NCBI RefSeq assembly: GCF_000521805.1
Contig: NZ_JAMB01000005.1
Span: 1-64,000 of the forward strand
Length of the DNA stretch: 64,000 nt
From: Marinomonas ushuaiensis DSM 15871
GTDB lineage: Bacteria > Pseudomonadota > Gammaproteobacteria > Pseudomonadales > Marinomonadaceae
Direction: 5' to 3'
The position numbers and the translations under genes are program-made. The notes under the pieces were generated by a model. That model did not search any database and had not been told where the DNA came from. It saw only the letters and a list, made by a program, of their open reading frames with translations. Below, one piece after another: positions 9,102 through 19,023 of the stretch. Position 1 is the stretch's first letter, and every line of letters starts with the position of its first letter.

Positions 9102-9203
9102 GACAGTAAGAATCTAACTTATCTACTTTAGACTTTTCTTAGTAAAATCTTAGTTCAATAGTGGCGTCGGAAAATTTGCTCTTTAGGGACTCCAGAAATC
9201 AAT

Positions 9204-10132
9204 TTAGTTTTCAATATAAACACTGGTGGTGACTATATCGTAAGCAGGAGAGAGTCTGGGGATTACTTGATCTGAATAGAGTAAGCTCCAGTTTTTTAAG
9301 TGTGCGTCGCCGTTTGCTAATAGGATGTTGGCGAGTAAACGACGAGCAAGTTGCTGGACATCACTTAGACTATCGCCAGAAAACTGATACAGGATTTTTG
9401 CTATTTGTTCGTAGTTGCCTGAATTGTATTTTTCATCAGGAAGGTTGATTTGTGGAAGGTTGTCTAATTGGTCTATCTCGACCAATTTTATTTCAGGAAT
9501 CTCTACGCCAATGAGAGAAGCGAGGGTCATGGCTGTGAACTCGTTGGCGGGGGCTTCTTTGTGTTTAGTGGAAGGTGTTTTCACAATCCAATCGCCAAGT
9601 ACGTTATCTTTCGATAAGTTATATCGACCGTCTTTTTCCTTCATGGAAAACTTCATCTGAACACCAGCCAAAGAGAACTTGTTTTCTTGGCTAAGTTTGT
9701 CAAATTTAACTGCTTTTACTTGGCCGTGAGATGAGAATAAATGGACAGGCACATCTTCAGGCTCCATCGGTTTAGCGATTAATGCACCCGGTAAATCCAT
9801 ACTCAGATAAGACAAAATATGGAACTCATTATCAACATGGGTTTTGAGCCCTTGAGCGATCAGTTCTCGCAATGAATCTTCAGGCAATAGATTAGACAAA
9901 ATAGGATGCAGGCGTTGGTTTGTCGCCCATGGCTCAGATAGCTAATTTTATTGGCACGAGGTAAATTTGGATGGGTGGTTAAGCTAAAAGTAGGGCGTGC
10001 TATATTAGATTGATAGCTTTCAGCAAATTGAAGAGCATTACGTCCATTTTTTGCCCCTGCCAAGTACCCCACTAGATGGCCATGTAACGTCAACTTAAGA
10101 ACATTAATTTCCGTTGACATCTTCGTTTCCAT
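9204..10132 (-). pseudogene. hipA: HipA-type serine kinase toxin, frameshifted and 3'-truncated
   Basis: Two minus-strand frames together make one broken HipA. Residues from 10132 (METKMSTEINVLKL, HipA N1 domain with GYLAG and NALQF) run until about 9935. The homologous continuation, LSNLLPEDSLRELIA and the kinase core WIVKTPS, LLANGDAHLKNWSL, LSPAYDIVTTS, is in a different frame ending at 9204. One small indel near 9930-9945 explains the switch. HipA is normally about 440 aa; here the protein stops right after the DFG-equivalent region, losing roughly the last 100 residues. Intact HipA phosphorylates GltX; this copy should be inactive. Confidence 0.8.
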
Positions 10133-10457
10133 CTTTGTCTTCTAGTAACCCTTTCCATGGATTATCCGATAGTTGCTTTTGTTCGTTAGAGTGATCGGGC
10201 TGTTTGTGCGGTAAAGGGGTGTTGTTACCATCACTTTCAAGAACAGCTAAAACAGCATTTAGCTTTTCTTTTGGAATCAGCATGACGTCGCTATTGAGAC
10301 CCTTGGCAATCAGTTCAAGAGACTCGAGTCTTGGATTGCCTTTTGCTTCAAGCCGTTGATACTGCTGCCTAGAAATGCCAATACGCATTGGCATGTCATT
10401 CTGCTTGAGTTTCAGTGCTAAACGGCGATTTTTGATTTGCTGTAGTAGATTTATCAT
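10104..10457 (-). CDS. hipB: HipB-type antitoxin, XRE-family repressor
   Basis: 117 residues. The N-terminal half is an XRE helix-turn-helix (LKQNDMPMRIGISRQQYQRLEAKGNP, about 18-43). The C-terminal half is polar and Pro/Asn/Asp-rich, probably disordered. Its 3' end overlaps the hipA start region by up to 29 bp, the usual hipBA coupling. Family role: neutralises HipA and represses the operon. Two GAAACT-type palindromes upstream are candidate operators. With the toxin broken it could persist as a stand-alone repressor. Confidence 0.82.
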   Translation of the reverse strand: MINLLQQIKNRRLALKLKQNDMPMRIGISRQQYQRLEAKGNPRLESLELIAKGLNSDVMLIPKEKLNAVLAVLESDGNNTPLPHKQPDHSNEQKQLSDNPWKGLLEDKDGNEDVNGN

Positions 10458-10460
10458 AAG

Positions 10461-10476
10461 GAAACTAATAAGTTTC
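10461..10476. promoter_or_regulatory. Candidate HipB operator 1
   Basis: Perfect inverted repeat gaaact-aata-agtttc, ending 4 bp before the hipB start. Position and symmetry fit autoregulation by an XRE repressor; inferred only. Confidence 0.5.
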
Positions 10477-10521
10477 TTTTTAGATTTAATAGAGGCATAT
10501 CAGCTGCTATTTTTATACTAG

Positions 10522-10537
10522 GCAACTTAAAAGTTTC
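10522..10537. promoter_or_regulatory. Candidate HipB operator 2
   Basis: gcaact-taaa-agtttc, same spacing as operator 1 with one mismatch. Its centre is 61 bp from operator 1, close to six helical turns, consistent with cooperative looping. It overlaps a minus-strand TTGCCT that could be the hipB -35. Confidence 0.45.
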
Positions 10538-10541
10538 TTTT

Positions 10542-10569
10542 TTGACATTTAAAAATGCAGAAATATAAG
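10542..10569 (+). promoter_or_regulatory. Plus-strand promoter-like sequence divergent from hipB
   Basis: TTGACA (10542-10547), 16-bp spacer, TATAAG (10564-10569). It would read rightward toward the small reading frame at 10587 and the copper block. The adjacent operator 2 (10522-10537) could place it under HipB control. Confidence 0.4.
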
Positions 10570-10586
10570 GAAGCATTTTTTAGTCT

Positions 10587-10670
10587 ATGGGTAAATGGGA
10601 TGATGAAGCCAATGGTGACGATATGCTTGAAGTTTATGAAAACCTCGATTTAGGTAGGTTTTCATGTTAA
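10587..10670 (+). CDS. Possible 27-residue acidic peptide
   Basis: ATG at 10587 to TAA at 10670, an acidic peptide beginning MGKWDDEANGDDM. It sits 18 bp past the TATAAG of a good promoter-like sequence, but the ribosome site (AAGGAAG) is about 14 bp away. Not recognised; may be a remnant or chance frame. The rest of 10458-10783 holds the two candidate operators and no other gene that I can see. Confidence 0.2.
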   Translation: MGKWDDEANGDDMLEVYENLDLGRFSC

Positions 10671-10783
10671 TTGTTGTCTAGTAAAGTTTGGGAAGTACAG
10701 ATGATTATCAAAATTTAAGTTTGAGTTGCTTTAAGCTTTTTACTTACATATAGTTTGTTGATTAGTTGCAGAGAATTTTATAA

Positions 10784-11203
10784 ATGCCATCATTTTTTTT
10801 AAATAACATCAGCATATCAGCGAGAAAACACAGTTTCGTGTGTTTGTTGCTGTTTTTGCTATCGTTATTTTCGTTGGCAATGGCAACGAACAGTATGATG
10901 TCACCTTCCTCGAATATGATGTCTATGGAAGCGCATACCATGCCTGATTTATCGGATCATGATATGTCTCCTGATAAGGGGATCTCTTGTATGTCCGCTT
11001 CGATGGACGAATGTTCTAGTTTGACATCAGAGCATAATCACCAAAATTGTATGGACAATCATTGCGGTAGCTTTTCAGGCTTACTGGTCAGTTATCATTC
11101 TGATTCCGACAATATTTCTTCTGTTCACACGACTCTGTCGTCTGAATTCTACGTTTCTACCCACCCAAATACGCCTTATTTCCCCCCTATAGTCATTTCT
11201 TAA
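10784..11203 (+). CDS. Met/His/Cys-rich exported protein upstream of the copper efflux genes
   Basis: 139 residues: an N-terminal export signal (hydrophobic core about 18-34, ending FSLAMA), then a low-complexity region with 12 Met, 9 His and 5 Cys in the whole protein, including MMSPSSNMMSMEAHTM and HDMSPDKG. Such residues bind Cu(I)/Cu(II), and the gene heads a Cus/Cop block, so a periplasmic copper-binding or copper-sensing role is inferred. The family is not recognised; the architecture resembles small exported proteins often found at the head of copper operons. The ATG has no clear Shine-Dalgarno sequence. Confidence 0.65.
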   Translation: MPSFFLNNISISARKHSFVCLLLFLLSLFSLAMATNSMMSPSSNMMSMEAHTMPDLSDHDMSPDKGISCMSASMDECSSLTSEHNHQNCMDNHCGSFSGLLVSYHSDSDNISSVHTTLSSEFYVSTHPNTPYFPPIVIS

Positions 11204-11273
11204 ATTCGCAGTTTCACTCATCGCTTTAATGTGCGTTGAGATTTTATGAATTTAAAAATGAGTACTCGAGCCA

Positions 11274-12647
11274 ATGGCCAAAAACAATTTTTTGGCATTC
11301 TGTCATTTATTACAGAGTGTCTATTGCCGTCAATTTTTAATCGGTAAAACGAATCGTATTGCCTCCGTTTTCCTATTGTCGTTACTGCCCTTTGTTGCGA
11401 GCGCAGAAGTGTTAAGCCTGCAACAAGCGGTGGAAAAAGCCGTCTCCCAAGATGACTGGTTGATTTCCAGTCAGCAGAAAGAGAATGCTATTCGCGCCTT
11501 AAGCCAAGGCATGACTGCGTTACCGGATCCAAAGATCAATGTTGGTTTATTGAATATGCCAACCGACAGTTTTGATTTTAACCAAGAAGCGATGACGCAA
11601 TTTAACGTGTCGGTATCGCAGATGTTTCCAGCTGGCGATACTTTACGTTTAACAGGGGAAAAATACGCAGCGCAAGGCGATCAAATGCCCTTGATGCGAG
11701 ATAATCGTCGCGCAATGCTGGCGATGGAAGTGTCAAACCTTTGGCTAACGGCCTACAGCTACGAAGAAAGTATCAAACTCGTTAAGCAAAATAGAACCTT
11801 GTTCGAACAACTTCATGAGGTAGTGGAAAGCAGTTATAGCTCGGCGTACGGGCGAGCCAAACAGCAAGATTTAGTACGCTCTGAACTGGAGTTGATTAAG
11901 TTAGACCATCGCCTGACGCAGCTTCGCCAATCGAAAGAAAATGCGCTGAAAAAACTGTCTCAATATATCCTTCCAACAATGACTGATCCGAATGCATCGG
12001 ATCAAAATATCACTCTGAAAACAACGGGTGAACCCATTTTTCTAGCCCAGTCTAATATTCTTCCACCAAATTCCTTGGCGGCTCGTCTGAGTCAACATCC
12101 GTTGGTTCGCATTGTCGATGTTCAATCTAATACCGCACAGATAGATAAAGCAATTGCCGAGCAAAAGTACAAACCAGAATGGGGTGTTACCTTGGGTTAC
12201 GGGTATCGCGGTGATGATCTAAGCGGTAAAGATCGAGCCGATCTGGCGTCGATTGCGGTGAGTGTCAGCGTACCAATCTTTTCGTCTAGTCGACAGGATG
12301 CTCAAGTGAAAGCCGCGTCCTTACAAGTTGAGTCTTTTCTTTCTGAAAAACATCTGGTGTTGAATGAATTCATGGCGAAATACCGTGTTCTGACATCTGA
12401 TATTACTCTTTTAGATCAACGAATCCGTCTTTATCAAACAAAGTTACTTCCTAGTTACAGAGAAAGCGCACAAGCCATGTTGAATGCTTATACCAGTAAT
12501 GATGGTGTTTTTTCGGATGTGGTTCAGGCGCGTATCGCGACACTGAATGCGCATATTGAATTGTTGAATATTCGCATTGAGCGTTTTAAGCGCTTGGCAG
12601 AATTGAATTATGTGATGGCACAAGGTGAAGAGGTGAAACTCAAATGA
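11274..12647 (+). CDS. cusC: CusC-like outer-membrane efflux protein (TolC superfamily)
   Basis: 457 residues, the same as E. coli CusC. Outer-membrane channel of a tripartite metal RND pump. A signal peptide core (ASVFLLSLLPFVASAEV) ends near residue 43, after an unusually long N-terminal leader. It has no lipobox Cys, unlike E. coli CusC. Two OEP repeats follow: LQQAVEKAV, the first coiled-coil pair, then a second repeat from about 255. Codons upstream of ATG 11274 soon reach an in-frame stop at 11259, so the start cannot lie much further left. The next gene overlaps by 4 bp. Confidence 0.88.
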   Translation: MAKNNFLAFCHLLQSVYCRQFLIGKTNRIASVFLLSLLPFVASAEVLSLQQAVEKAVSQDDWLISSQQKENAIRALSQGMTALPDPKINVGLLNMPTDSFDFNQEAMTQFNVSVSQMFPAGDTLRLTGEKYAAQGDQMPLMRDNRRAMLAMEVSNLWLTAYSYEESIKLVKQNRTLFEQLHEVVESSYSSAYGRAKQQDLVRSELELIKLDHRLTQLRQSKENALKKLSQYILPTMTDPNASDQNITLKTTGEPIFLAQSNILPPNSLAARLSQHPLVRIVDVQSNTAQIDKAIAEQKYKPEWGVTLGYGYRGDDLSGKDRADLASIAVSVSVPIFSSSRQDAQVKAASLQVESFLSEKHLVLNEFMAKYRVLTSDITLLDQRIRLYQTKLLPSYRESAQAMLNAYTSNDGVFSDVVQARIATLNAHIELLNIRIERFKRLAELNYVMAQGEEVKLK

Positions 12648-14212
12648 AAGTAATCGGATATATAGGTGTATTTGTACTAGGTGGCGTTCTTTCGGCTACG
12701 GGTTATCACTTTGGTCTTCAAGCATTTAATGCCATGAACGGGGAAATGAATGCTGGTGCATCAGTCACGAAAGATGAAAAAGCACCTTTATACTGGGTGG
12801 CGCCAATGGACCCAAATTACCGTCGTGACAAGCCGGGTCAATCTCCTATGGGAATGGATTTGATTCCTTTTTATGGTGATGACCAAGGTTCCAATAATCA
12901 GGGCGCTGGTACTGTGAGTATCTCGCCTGAAGTCGTTAATAATCTTGGCGTGCGAACAGGAAAAGTATTTGAAGGCGTGCTGAAACCAGATATTCGTACT
13001 GTGGGCTATTTGACTTACAACGAAGACAAGATTGTACATATTCATCCTCGTGTCGAAGGCTGGGTTGAAAAGAGTTTTATTAAATCCAATGGAGATTCGG
13101 TTGAAAAAGGCCAGCCATTGTTCGATCTGTATTCACCAACCTTGGTGAATGCGCAGGAAGAATTTGTCTTTGCGTTAGCGCGCAAAGACCAGCGCATGAT
13201 CAACGCGGGTGAAGAAAGACTAAAAGCTCTGCAAGTGTCGAGCAGTTTTATCCAAGAGTTAAAGACAAAGCGCAAGGTGTCTCAAAAAGTGCGTTTTTTT
13301 GCGCCACAAAGTGGTGTGATTGACAACCTTGGAATTCAGGATGGTTTCTACATTAAGCCTGGCACAACCTTGATGTCGATCGCAGATCTTAGTGAGGTGT
13401 GGTTGGATGCCGAAGTGTTTGAGCGCCAAGCGCATCTTGTCGCGGTGGGGCAACAGGTTGAGGCTGTCATGGACTTTTTGCCGGGGAAAACGTTCGCCAG
13501 TAACGTGGATTTTATTTATCCGACTCTAAATGCCAAAAACCGCACCTTGCGTGTTCGCATTCGTTTAGACAACCCTGAGCAACTTCTGAAGCCAGATATG
13601 TTTGCCCATGTTCGTATTGAAACCACGGAGCCAGGTAAAAAACGATTGATTCCAAAAGAAGCTTTAATTCGTGGCGGCGAGCAAAACCGTGTGGTATTGG
13701 CATTGGGTGAAGGGCGTTATAAATCGATTGCCGTCCAAACCGGCGCGTTCGGTGATGACTACGTGGAAATTTTAGATGGCTTGGTGCTGGGCGATGAAGT
13801 TGTGACATCGGCGCAGTTTTTATTGGATTCTGAATCTAGTAAAAGCTCGGATTTCAAACGCATGAATATAGACAATGAGCAGACGACAATGCCTGCCAGC
13901 AGCACTGAAATGAATAGCACTGAAATGAATAACACGGCAATGTCTGGTAATGAAATGTCAGCAGCAGAACCTGCCAACAATGTTTGGGTAGCCGCACGCA
14001 TTAATCGTATTGATGCGACAACGCGCATGGTGAATGTGAACCACGATGCCATTACTGATTGGAAATGGCCAAAAATGACTATGGACTTTGCCTTAGCGGA
14101 TTGGTTAGAGCTGGATGAACTGCCGATTGGTAAAAATATTCAGCTTGAGATTACCCGTGAAAGCAGCGTGAAGTTCATGGTTACTGACTATTTTGACACT
14201 GACACGAAGTAG
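12644..14212 (+). CDS. cusB: CusB-type periplasmic adaptor with fused C-terminal CusF domain
   Basis: 522 residues, longer than E. coli CusB (about 407). In order: membrane anchor (4-22); heavy-metal-binding motif APMDPNYRRDKPGQSPMGMD (53-72); HlyD-like adaptor body with lipoyl-like and beta-barrel parts (about 100-400); a Met-rich linker (about 415-445, TEMNSTEMNNTAMSGNEMS); and a CusF copper-chaperone fold (446-517) with the WKWPKMTMDF copper/tryptophan motif. The chaperone that normally delivers Cu(I)/Ag(I) to the pump is thus tethered to the adaptor. Starts inside the cusC stop (ATGA overlap). Confidence 0.93.
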   Translation: MKVIGYIGVFVLGGVLSATGYHFGLQAFNAMNGEMNAGASVTKDEKAPLYWVAPMDPNYRRDKPGQSPMGMDLIPFYGDDQGSNNQGAGTVSISPEVVNNLGVRTGKVFEGVLKPDIRTVGYLTYNEDKIVHIHPRVEGWVEKSFIKSNGDSVEKGQPLFDLYSPTLVNAQEEFVFALARKDQRMINAGEERLKALQVSSSFIQELKTKRKVSQKVRFFAPQSGVIDNLGIQDGFYIKPGTTLMSIADLSEVWLDAEVFERQAHLVAVGQQVEAVMDFLPGKTFASNVDFIYPTLNAKNRTLRVRIRLDNPEQLLKPDMFAHVRIETTEPGKKRLIPKEALIRGGEQNRVVLALGEGRYKSIAVQTGAFGDDYVEILDGLVLGDEVVTSAQFLLDSESSKSSDFKRMNIDNEQTTMPASSTEMNSTEMNNTAMSGNEMSAAEPANNVWVAARINRIDATTRMVNVNHDAITDWKWPKMTMDFALADWLELDELPIGKNIQLEITRESSVKFMVTDYFDTDTK

Positions 14213-14221
14213 GAGAATATC

Positions 14222-17200
14222 ATGATTGAAGCGATCATTCGTTGGTCCATAAACAACCGATTCATGGTGTTGTTGGCTACTTTTATTTTAGTGGGCGCTG
14301 GTTTGTATTCGTTAAAGAATACGCCCGTTGATGCCATTCCTGACTTGTCTGATGTGCAAGTTATTATTAAAACCAGCTATCCAGGACAAGCACCGCAAGT
14401 GGTAGAAGACCAAGTAACGTACCCGATGACCACAGCGATGTTGTCTGTGCCGGGTGCTCAAACAGTGCGTGGTTATTCATTCTTTGGGGATTCGTATGTC
14501 TACGTGATTTTTGATGAAGATACCGATATGTACTGGGCGCGAAGCCGAGTGTTGGAGTATTTAAGTCAGGTGGCGCCATCCTTGCCAAGTAATGCAAGGG
14601 CGCAATTGGGGCCAGACGCAACGGGTGTTGGCTGGGTGTATTTATACGCTTTGGTCGATAAAACCGGTCAAAACGACTTGAGTCAATTGCGTTCACTGCA
14701 AGACTGGTTCTTGAAGTATGAATTACAAACCGTGCCTGGTGTATCGGAAGTGGCGCCTATTGGCGGCATGGTGAAGCAATATCAGGTAAGTGTGAATCCC
14801 GATAAATTGCGCGCGTTAAACATGCCATTGAGTCACATTCAAAATGCCATTAAACGTGGCAATCAGGAAGTCGGCGCGTCGGTCATTGAAATGGCTGAAG
14901 CTGAATACATGGTTCGAGCGTCTGGTTATATACAGAGCGTCGAAGATATTGAAATGATTCCGCTTGGCGTCAGTGAAAGTGGCACACCGCTGACGATCAA
15001 AGATGTGGCAGACGTTGGTATTGGCCCACAAATGCGTCGAGGGTTAGCGGATCTAAATGGCGAAGGCGAAACCGTCGGTGGCGTGGTGGTGATGCGTTTT
15101 GGTGAAAACGCACAGAAAACCATCGAAGGCGTAAAAGCGAAATTGGAAACCTTGAAATCCAGCTTGCCAAAAGGTGTTGAGGTGGTGACGGTTTATGATC
15201 GTTCTGGTTTGATTGATCGTGCCGTGGAGAATTTATGGACCAAACTGCTGGAAGAGTTCCTTGTGGTTGCGTTGGTTTGTATGGTGTTTCTTTTTCATGT
15301 GCGTTCCTCTTTGGTGGCCATCATCAGTCTGCCTGTCGGTATTTTGACCGCCTTCATCGTCATGCATTTGCAGGGTATTAATGCCAATATCATGTCGCTT
15401 GGCGGTATTGCGATTGCCATTGGCGCCATGATTGATGGCGCAATCGTGATGATAGAAAACCTCCATAAGCATATGGAAAAAGTCGAAATGACCAAGGAAA
15501 ACCGTTGGCAGGTTGTGACCGCCGCGGCTACCGAAGTCGGCCCCGCGTTATTCTTTAGTCTATTGATTATCACCGTCAGTTTCGTGCCTGTGTTTACCTT
15601 GGAATCCCAAGAAGGACGGATGTTTGGCCCATTGGCCTATACCAAAACCTATGCCATGGCCGCATCGGCGGCATTAGCAATCACTCTGGTACCTGTTTTG
15701 ATGGGGTACTTTGTGCGAGGTAAGGTCTTACCTGAGCATAAAAACCCCGTTAATCGGGCTTTGATCGCGGTATATATGCCGGCGTTAAAAGCCGTGTTGA
15801 GTTTTCCGAAAACCACCATTTTGGTGGCAATTGCTATATTTGCCATTGGTATGTGGCCGTTAAATAAGTTGGGCAGTGAGTTTATTCCTAACCTGGACGA
15901 AGGTGATTTGATGTACATGCCAACTGCCTATCCGGGGATCTCCATCGGACAAGCACGTCAGGTATTGCAGCAAACGAATAAATTGATTGCGACCTTGCCA
16001 GAAGTGAAAACTGTCTTTGGGAAGGTTGGCCGCGCGGAAACCGCGACAGACCCAGCACCTTTGACGATGATCGAAACCTTTATTCAACTCAAGCCTCATT
16101 CTGAATGGCGAGACGGCATGACCAGCGACAAAATCAAGCAAGAGCTGGATCAGCTGGTCAAGATCCCTGGCATTACTAACGCTTGGGTAATGCCGATCAA
16201 AACTCGAATCGACATGCTGGCAACGGGCATCAAAACCCCTGTGGGTATAAAGGTGGCAGGTCCTGATCTGAAAGTGATTCAAGATATTGGTTTGCAGTTA
16301 GAGAAAATCTTGAAACCCGTTGAAGGCACGGCATCGGTTTATTCTGAGCGTGTGGCCGGTGGTCGTTACGTCAATATAGACATTAATCGCGCGAAGGCAT
16401 CCCGTTATGGGCTGAACATTCAAGATGTTCAAGAGCTTATCTCTTCAGCGGTGGGTGGCATGAATGTCACTAATACTATTGAGGGGCTTGAGCGCTATCC
16501 CATTAATGTTCGTTATCCACAGGAATATCGTGATTCACCAGAGCAATTAGCCATTTTGCCAATCGTGACTCCGAATGGTTTGCGAATTGCTTTGGGTGAT
16601 ATTGCCGATGTGTATGTGGAAGAAGGTCCGCCAGGATTAAAAAGTGAAAACGCGCGTTTAAACGGTTGGACCTTTGTAGACATTGAAGGTGTTGATATTG
16701 GTCGTTATGTGGAAAACGCACAAAAAATCGTCGCTGAGCAAGTGCAATTACCAGCAGGTTATTCGTTAAATTGGTCTGGTCAATATGAGTATATGCAACG
16801 GGCAAAAGAAAAGCTGACCTATGTAGTGCCGCTAACATTGGCCATCATTATTGTCCTCTTGTATATCAATTTCCGTAATGTCTACGAGGTGGCGATCATT
16901 ATGGGTACTTTACCATTTGCCATGGTGGGTAGTATCTGGCTGATGTATTTGTCTGGTTTCAATTTCTCGGTTGCAGTGGGGGTTGGCTTCATTGCATTGG
17001 CTGGGGTGGCCGTGGAAATCGGCGTCATTATGCTGATGTATTTGAATCAAGCTTGGACTGAGACACAAAGTAAATGCGCTGAAAAAGGCGTCATACCTAG
17101 TACGGACACGCTTTACCATGCGGTGCTTCACGGCGCTGGTATGCGAGTTCGTCCGGTGATGATGACAGCGGTATCCATCATTATCGGCTTGCTGCCAATT

Positions 17201-17341
17201 TTATATGGTACTGGAACGGGGTCGGAGGTGATGAGTCGAATCGCTGCACCTATGGTTGGCGGCATGGTGAGCGCGGTCGTACTGACGTTATTAGTTTTGC
17301 CTGCGGTGTACTTTATGTGGAAAAAATCTTCATTGAAATGA
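14222..17341 (+). CDS. cusA: CusA-type heavy-metal RND efflux transporter
   Basis: 1039 residues, full length for HME-RND. Inner-membrane proton antiporter exporting Cu(I)/Ag(I). Starts [16 protein letters not shown]. The [17 protein letters not shown] porter motif follows TM1, the TM4 segment [16 protein letters not shown] carries the proton-relay acid, and [16 protein letters not shown] opens the second porter half. Methionines around 570-680 are compatible with the CusA Met ladder, though I did not align each residue. Nine bases after cusB. Confidence 0.95.
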   Translation: MIEAIIRWSINNRFMVLLATFILVGAGLYSLKNTPVDAIPDLSDVQVIIKTSYPGQAPQVVEDQVTYPMTTAMLSVPGAQTVRGYSFFGDSYVYVIFDEDTDMYWARSRVLEYLSQVAPSLPSNARAQLGPDATGVGWVYLYALVDKTGQNDLSQLRSLQDWFLKYELQTVPGVSEVAPIGGMVKQYQVSVNPDKLRALNMPLSHIQNAIKRGNQEVGASVIEMAEAEYMVRASGYIQSVEDIEMIPLGVSESGTPLTIKDVADVGIGPQMRRGLADLNGEGETVGGVVVMRFGENAQKTIEGVKAKLETLKSSLPKGVEVVTVYDRSGLIDRAVENLWTKLLEEFLVVALVCMVFLFHVRSSLVAIISLPVGILTAFIVMHLQGINANIMSLGGIAIAIGAMIDGAIVMIENLHKHMEKVEMTKENRWQVVTAAATEVGPALFFSLLIITVSFVPVFTLESQEGRMFGPLAYTKTYAMAASAALAITLVPVLMGYFVRGKVLPEHKNPVNRALIAVYMPALKAVLSFPKTTILVAIAIFAIGMWPLNKLGSEFIPNLDEGDLMYMPTAYPGISIGQARQVLQQTNKLIATLPEVKTVFGKVGRAETATDPAPLTMIETFIQLKPHSEWRDGMTSDKIKQELDQLVKIPGITNAWVMPIKTRIDMLATGIKTPVGIKVAGPDLKVIQDIGLQLEKILKPVEGTASVYSERVAGGRYVNIDINRAKASRYGLNIQDVQELISSAVGGMNVTNTIEGLERYPINVRYPQEYRDSPEQLAILPIVTPNGLRIALGDIADVYVEEGPPGLKSENARLNGWTFVDIEGVDIGRYVENAQKIVAEQVQLPAGYSLNWSGQYEYMQRAKEKLTYVVPLTLAIIIVLLYINFRNVYEVAIIMGTLPFAMVGSIWLMYLSGFNFSVAVGVGFIALAGVAVEIGVIMLMYLNQAWTETQSKCAEKGVIPSTDTLYHAVLHGAGMRVRPVMMTAVSIIIGLLPILYGTGTGSEVMSRIAAPMVGGMVSAVVLTLLVLPAVYFMWKKSSLK

Positions 17342-17392
17342 GAGTTTGTTTCAATCGATGTAAAACGCGATTTTTCAGAGTCGCACAAAATG

Positions 17393-17422
17393 CTGGTACA
17401 AGAGGGCTCCTCTTTGTGCCAG
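17393..17422. terminator. Hairpin between cusA and copC
   Basis: Imperfect stem ctggtacaagagg / cctctttgtgccag with one bulge. No T tract follows, so it may be a partial terminator or an RNA-processing hairpin setting copC expression apart from cusCBA. Confidence 0.35.
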
Positions 17423-17471
17423 TGCAAATAAATATTAAGCTCAAAGCCATTAAACTTCAAAGGATCATAGT

Positions 17472-17819
17472 ATGAACAAAATTAAACTAGCGCTTTCTGT
17501 ATTAGCAATGACAACTGCTGTAAACGTATATGCACACGGAATGATGACAATGACATACCCAGAAGATGGTTCCATGCTCATGACTCAAGCTGAGCGCGTA
17601 GAAATGCATTTTCAACAGCCGATGAAAGTGGTGAGTCTGAAAGTGATTGGGTCGAATAATAAACCTGTGGCGATTAAATATGATCGTAAAGCAACTGCAG
17701 CAGAGCATTTTAAAGTCATGCTGCCGAAGCTAACTCCAGATACCTACTCCGTTCAATGGAAAGCCATGGGTGAAGATGGACATATGATGAAAGGTTCTTA
17801 TGGTTTTATGCAGCACTAA
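17472..17819 (+). CDS. copC: CopC, periplasmic copper-binding protein
   Basis: 115 residues: signal peptide (1-21, cleavage VYA-H), leaving His22 as mature residue 1, the classic Cu(II)-binding N-terminus. The beta-sandwich shows MHFQQPM and a C-terminal GEDGHMMKGSYGF with the Asp/His ligand pair of the CopC Cu(II) site. Also Met-rich (MMTMTYPEDGSMLM). Likely passes copper to CopD encoded downstream. AAAGGA lies 9 bp before the ATG. Confidence 0.92.
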   Translation: MNKIKLALSVLAMTTAVNVYAHGMMTMTYPEDGSMLMTQAERVEMHFQQPMKVVSLKVIGSNNKPVAIKYDRKATAAEHFKVMLPKLTPDTYSVQWKAMGEDGHMMKGSYGFMQH

Positions 17820-17865
17820 TTAGACTTTATCTTTTAGGCTTTTAATTTTAGGAAATGGAGACTGC

Positions 17866-18759
17866 ATGACGTTAACGAGCTGGGAAATTGCGCAATTACT
17901 GACACGTTGGTTGTTGTATTTTGGTATATCAAGTGTTGTGGGTGGGTTGTTTTCATTTTGTTTGTTGCGTCAGCAGTCGGCTTTATTGAGTCGTATAAAA
18001 GGGTATGTGCTAGGAGGTGCATTGATTGGCGTGGCCGCGACAATAGCGTATTTCTTTATCCTAGTCGGTGGGACGATGGAAGAGGGTCTATGGCTCATGT
18101 TTGACCCTATGATGATCTCTATCTATTGGGATTCGCCTGCGGGCAATACCTTGATCGCTAATGTGATTGGCTATTGCTTGGTGATCATAGCGTCACTTAC
18201 CCTTGGATCATATCGTGTCTTCAGTCTATGGCCATTTTCACGCCTTTCATTAATTGTCGCTTCCTTGGGCATAGCCAGTTTGATTTATTCGTTTTCACTC
18301 ACGGGTCATGCGACAGAGCAAGCTTGGTATTACCAGATTATATTCTTTACTCATATCTTGATTGCCGCTTGGTGGTTAGGGCTGCTATTCCCTTTGTGGT
18401 TGATTACGCGAAAAGCCACGCACCAAGAGTCTAGTCGAATCTTAGAACGTTTTGGCGAACTTGCAGCGGTTGCTGTTTTGATTTTGATTGTCTGTGGAAC
18501 ATGGATGAGCTATGAATTGACAGGATGGAAAGGTTTACTGTCATCAGACTATGGCTTTTGGTTGATAGTGAAGCTTGGTTTGGTTGCCGTTATTCTTGCG
18601 ATGGCGGCTTACCATAAGCTGCATCTCGTACCGCTAATTTTACATCGAGGCAATACGAGAGTTATTCAAAAATCTATTCTAACTGAAAAGATCGTTGCGT
18701 CGTCGATATTGGCCGTCACTGCTGTGTTCACAACCTTCGTTGGACCTCCAATACATTGA
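17866..18759 (+). CDS. copD: CopD, inner-membrane copper transport protein
   Basis: 297 residues with about eight hydrophobic helices; the C-terminal half has the CopD domain (HILIAAWWLGLLFPLWLI, then GTWMSYEL and AAYHKLHLVP with conserved His). CopC-CopD pairs import or handle copper between periplasm and cytoplasm. GGAAATGGAGA lies just upstream of ATG 17866 and copC is 46 bp away, so they are cotranscribed. Last gene of the copper block; mobile-element debris follows. Confidence 0.9.
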   Translation: MTLTSWEIAQLLTRWLLYFGISSVVGGLFSFCLLRQQSALLSRIKGYVLGGALIGVAATIAYFFILVGGTMEEGLWLMFDPMMISIYWDSPAGNTLIANVIGYCLVIIASLTLGSYRVFSLWPFSRLSLIVASLGIASLIYSFSLTGHATEQAWYYQIIFFTHILIAAWWLGLLFPLWLITRKATHQESSRILERFGELAAVAVLILIVCGTWMSYELTGWKGLLSSDYGFWLIVKLGLVAVILAMAAYHKLHLVPLILHRGNTRVIQKSILTEKIVASSILAVTAVFTTFVGPPIH

Positions 18760-18790
18760 TGGAAGTTCTATTTAGCGTTACGTTGTTTAG

Positions 18791-18810
18791 CAAATGCTGG
18801 GAAGTCCAGT
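18791..18810 (+). repeat. 20-bp copy of a sequence found in the IS5 remnant at 33951
   Basis: caaatgctgggaagtccagt is identical to 33951-33970, where it encodes the last homologous residues of a truncated IS5-type transposase. Here it stands alone 31 bp after copD, presumably a sliver of the same element. The remaining 130 bp up to IS66 show nothing I recognise. Confidence 0.5.
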
Positions 18811-19023
18811 CCATTACAGTTAAACGAACTCCCCTAGATCTACTTTTCGTAAGGTATGCCTTACTAGCTCGCGTCCAGCGTGGGTATTAAGTATCTTCGC
18901 CGGTACTTCTCCACCTAGGGCAGGAATAGGTGAGTGAATCGTAAGCGTCCGGTAAACCACACGTATTAATTATCCCCAAAAAACATAAAGTCTTTTGCTT
19001 TCTCCCTCAGGAACAAAAGACTT

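Noticed and set aside
14367..16838. Several minus-strand reading frames within cusA
   Set aside because: All are antisense shadows of the RND transporter gene and show no family signature.
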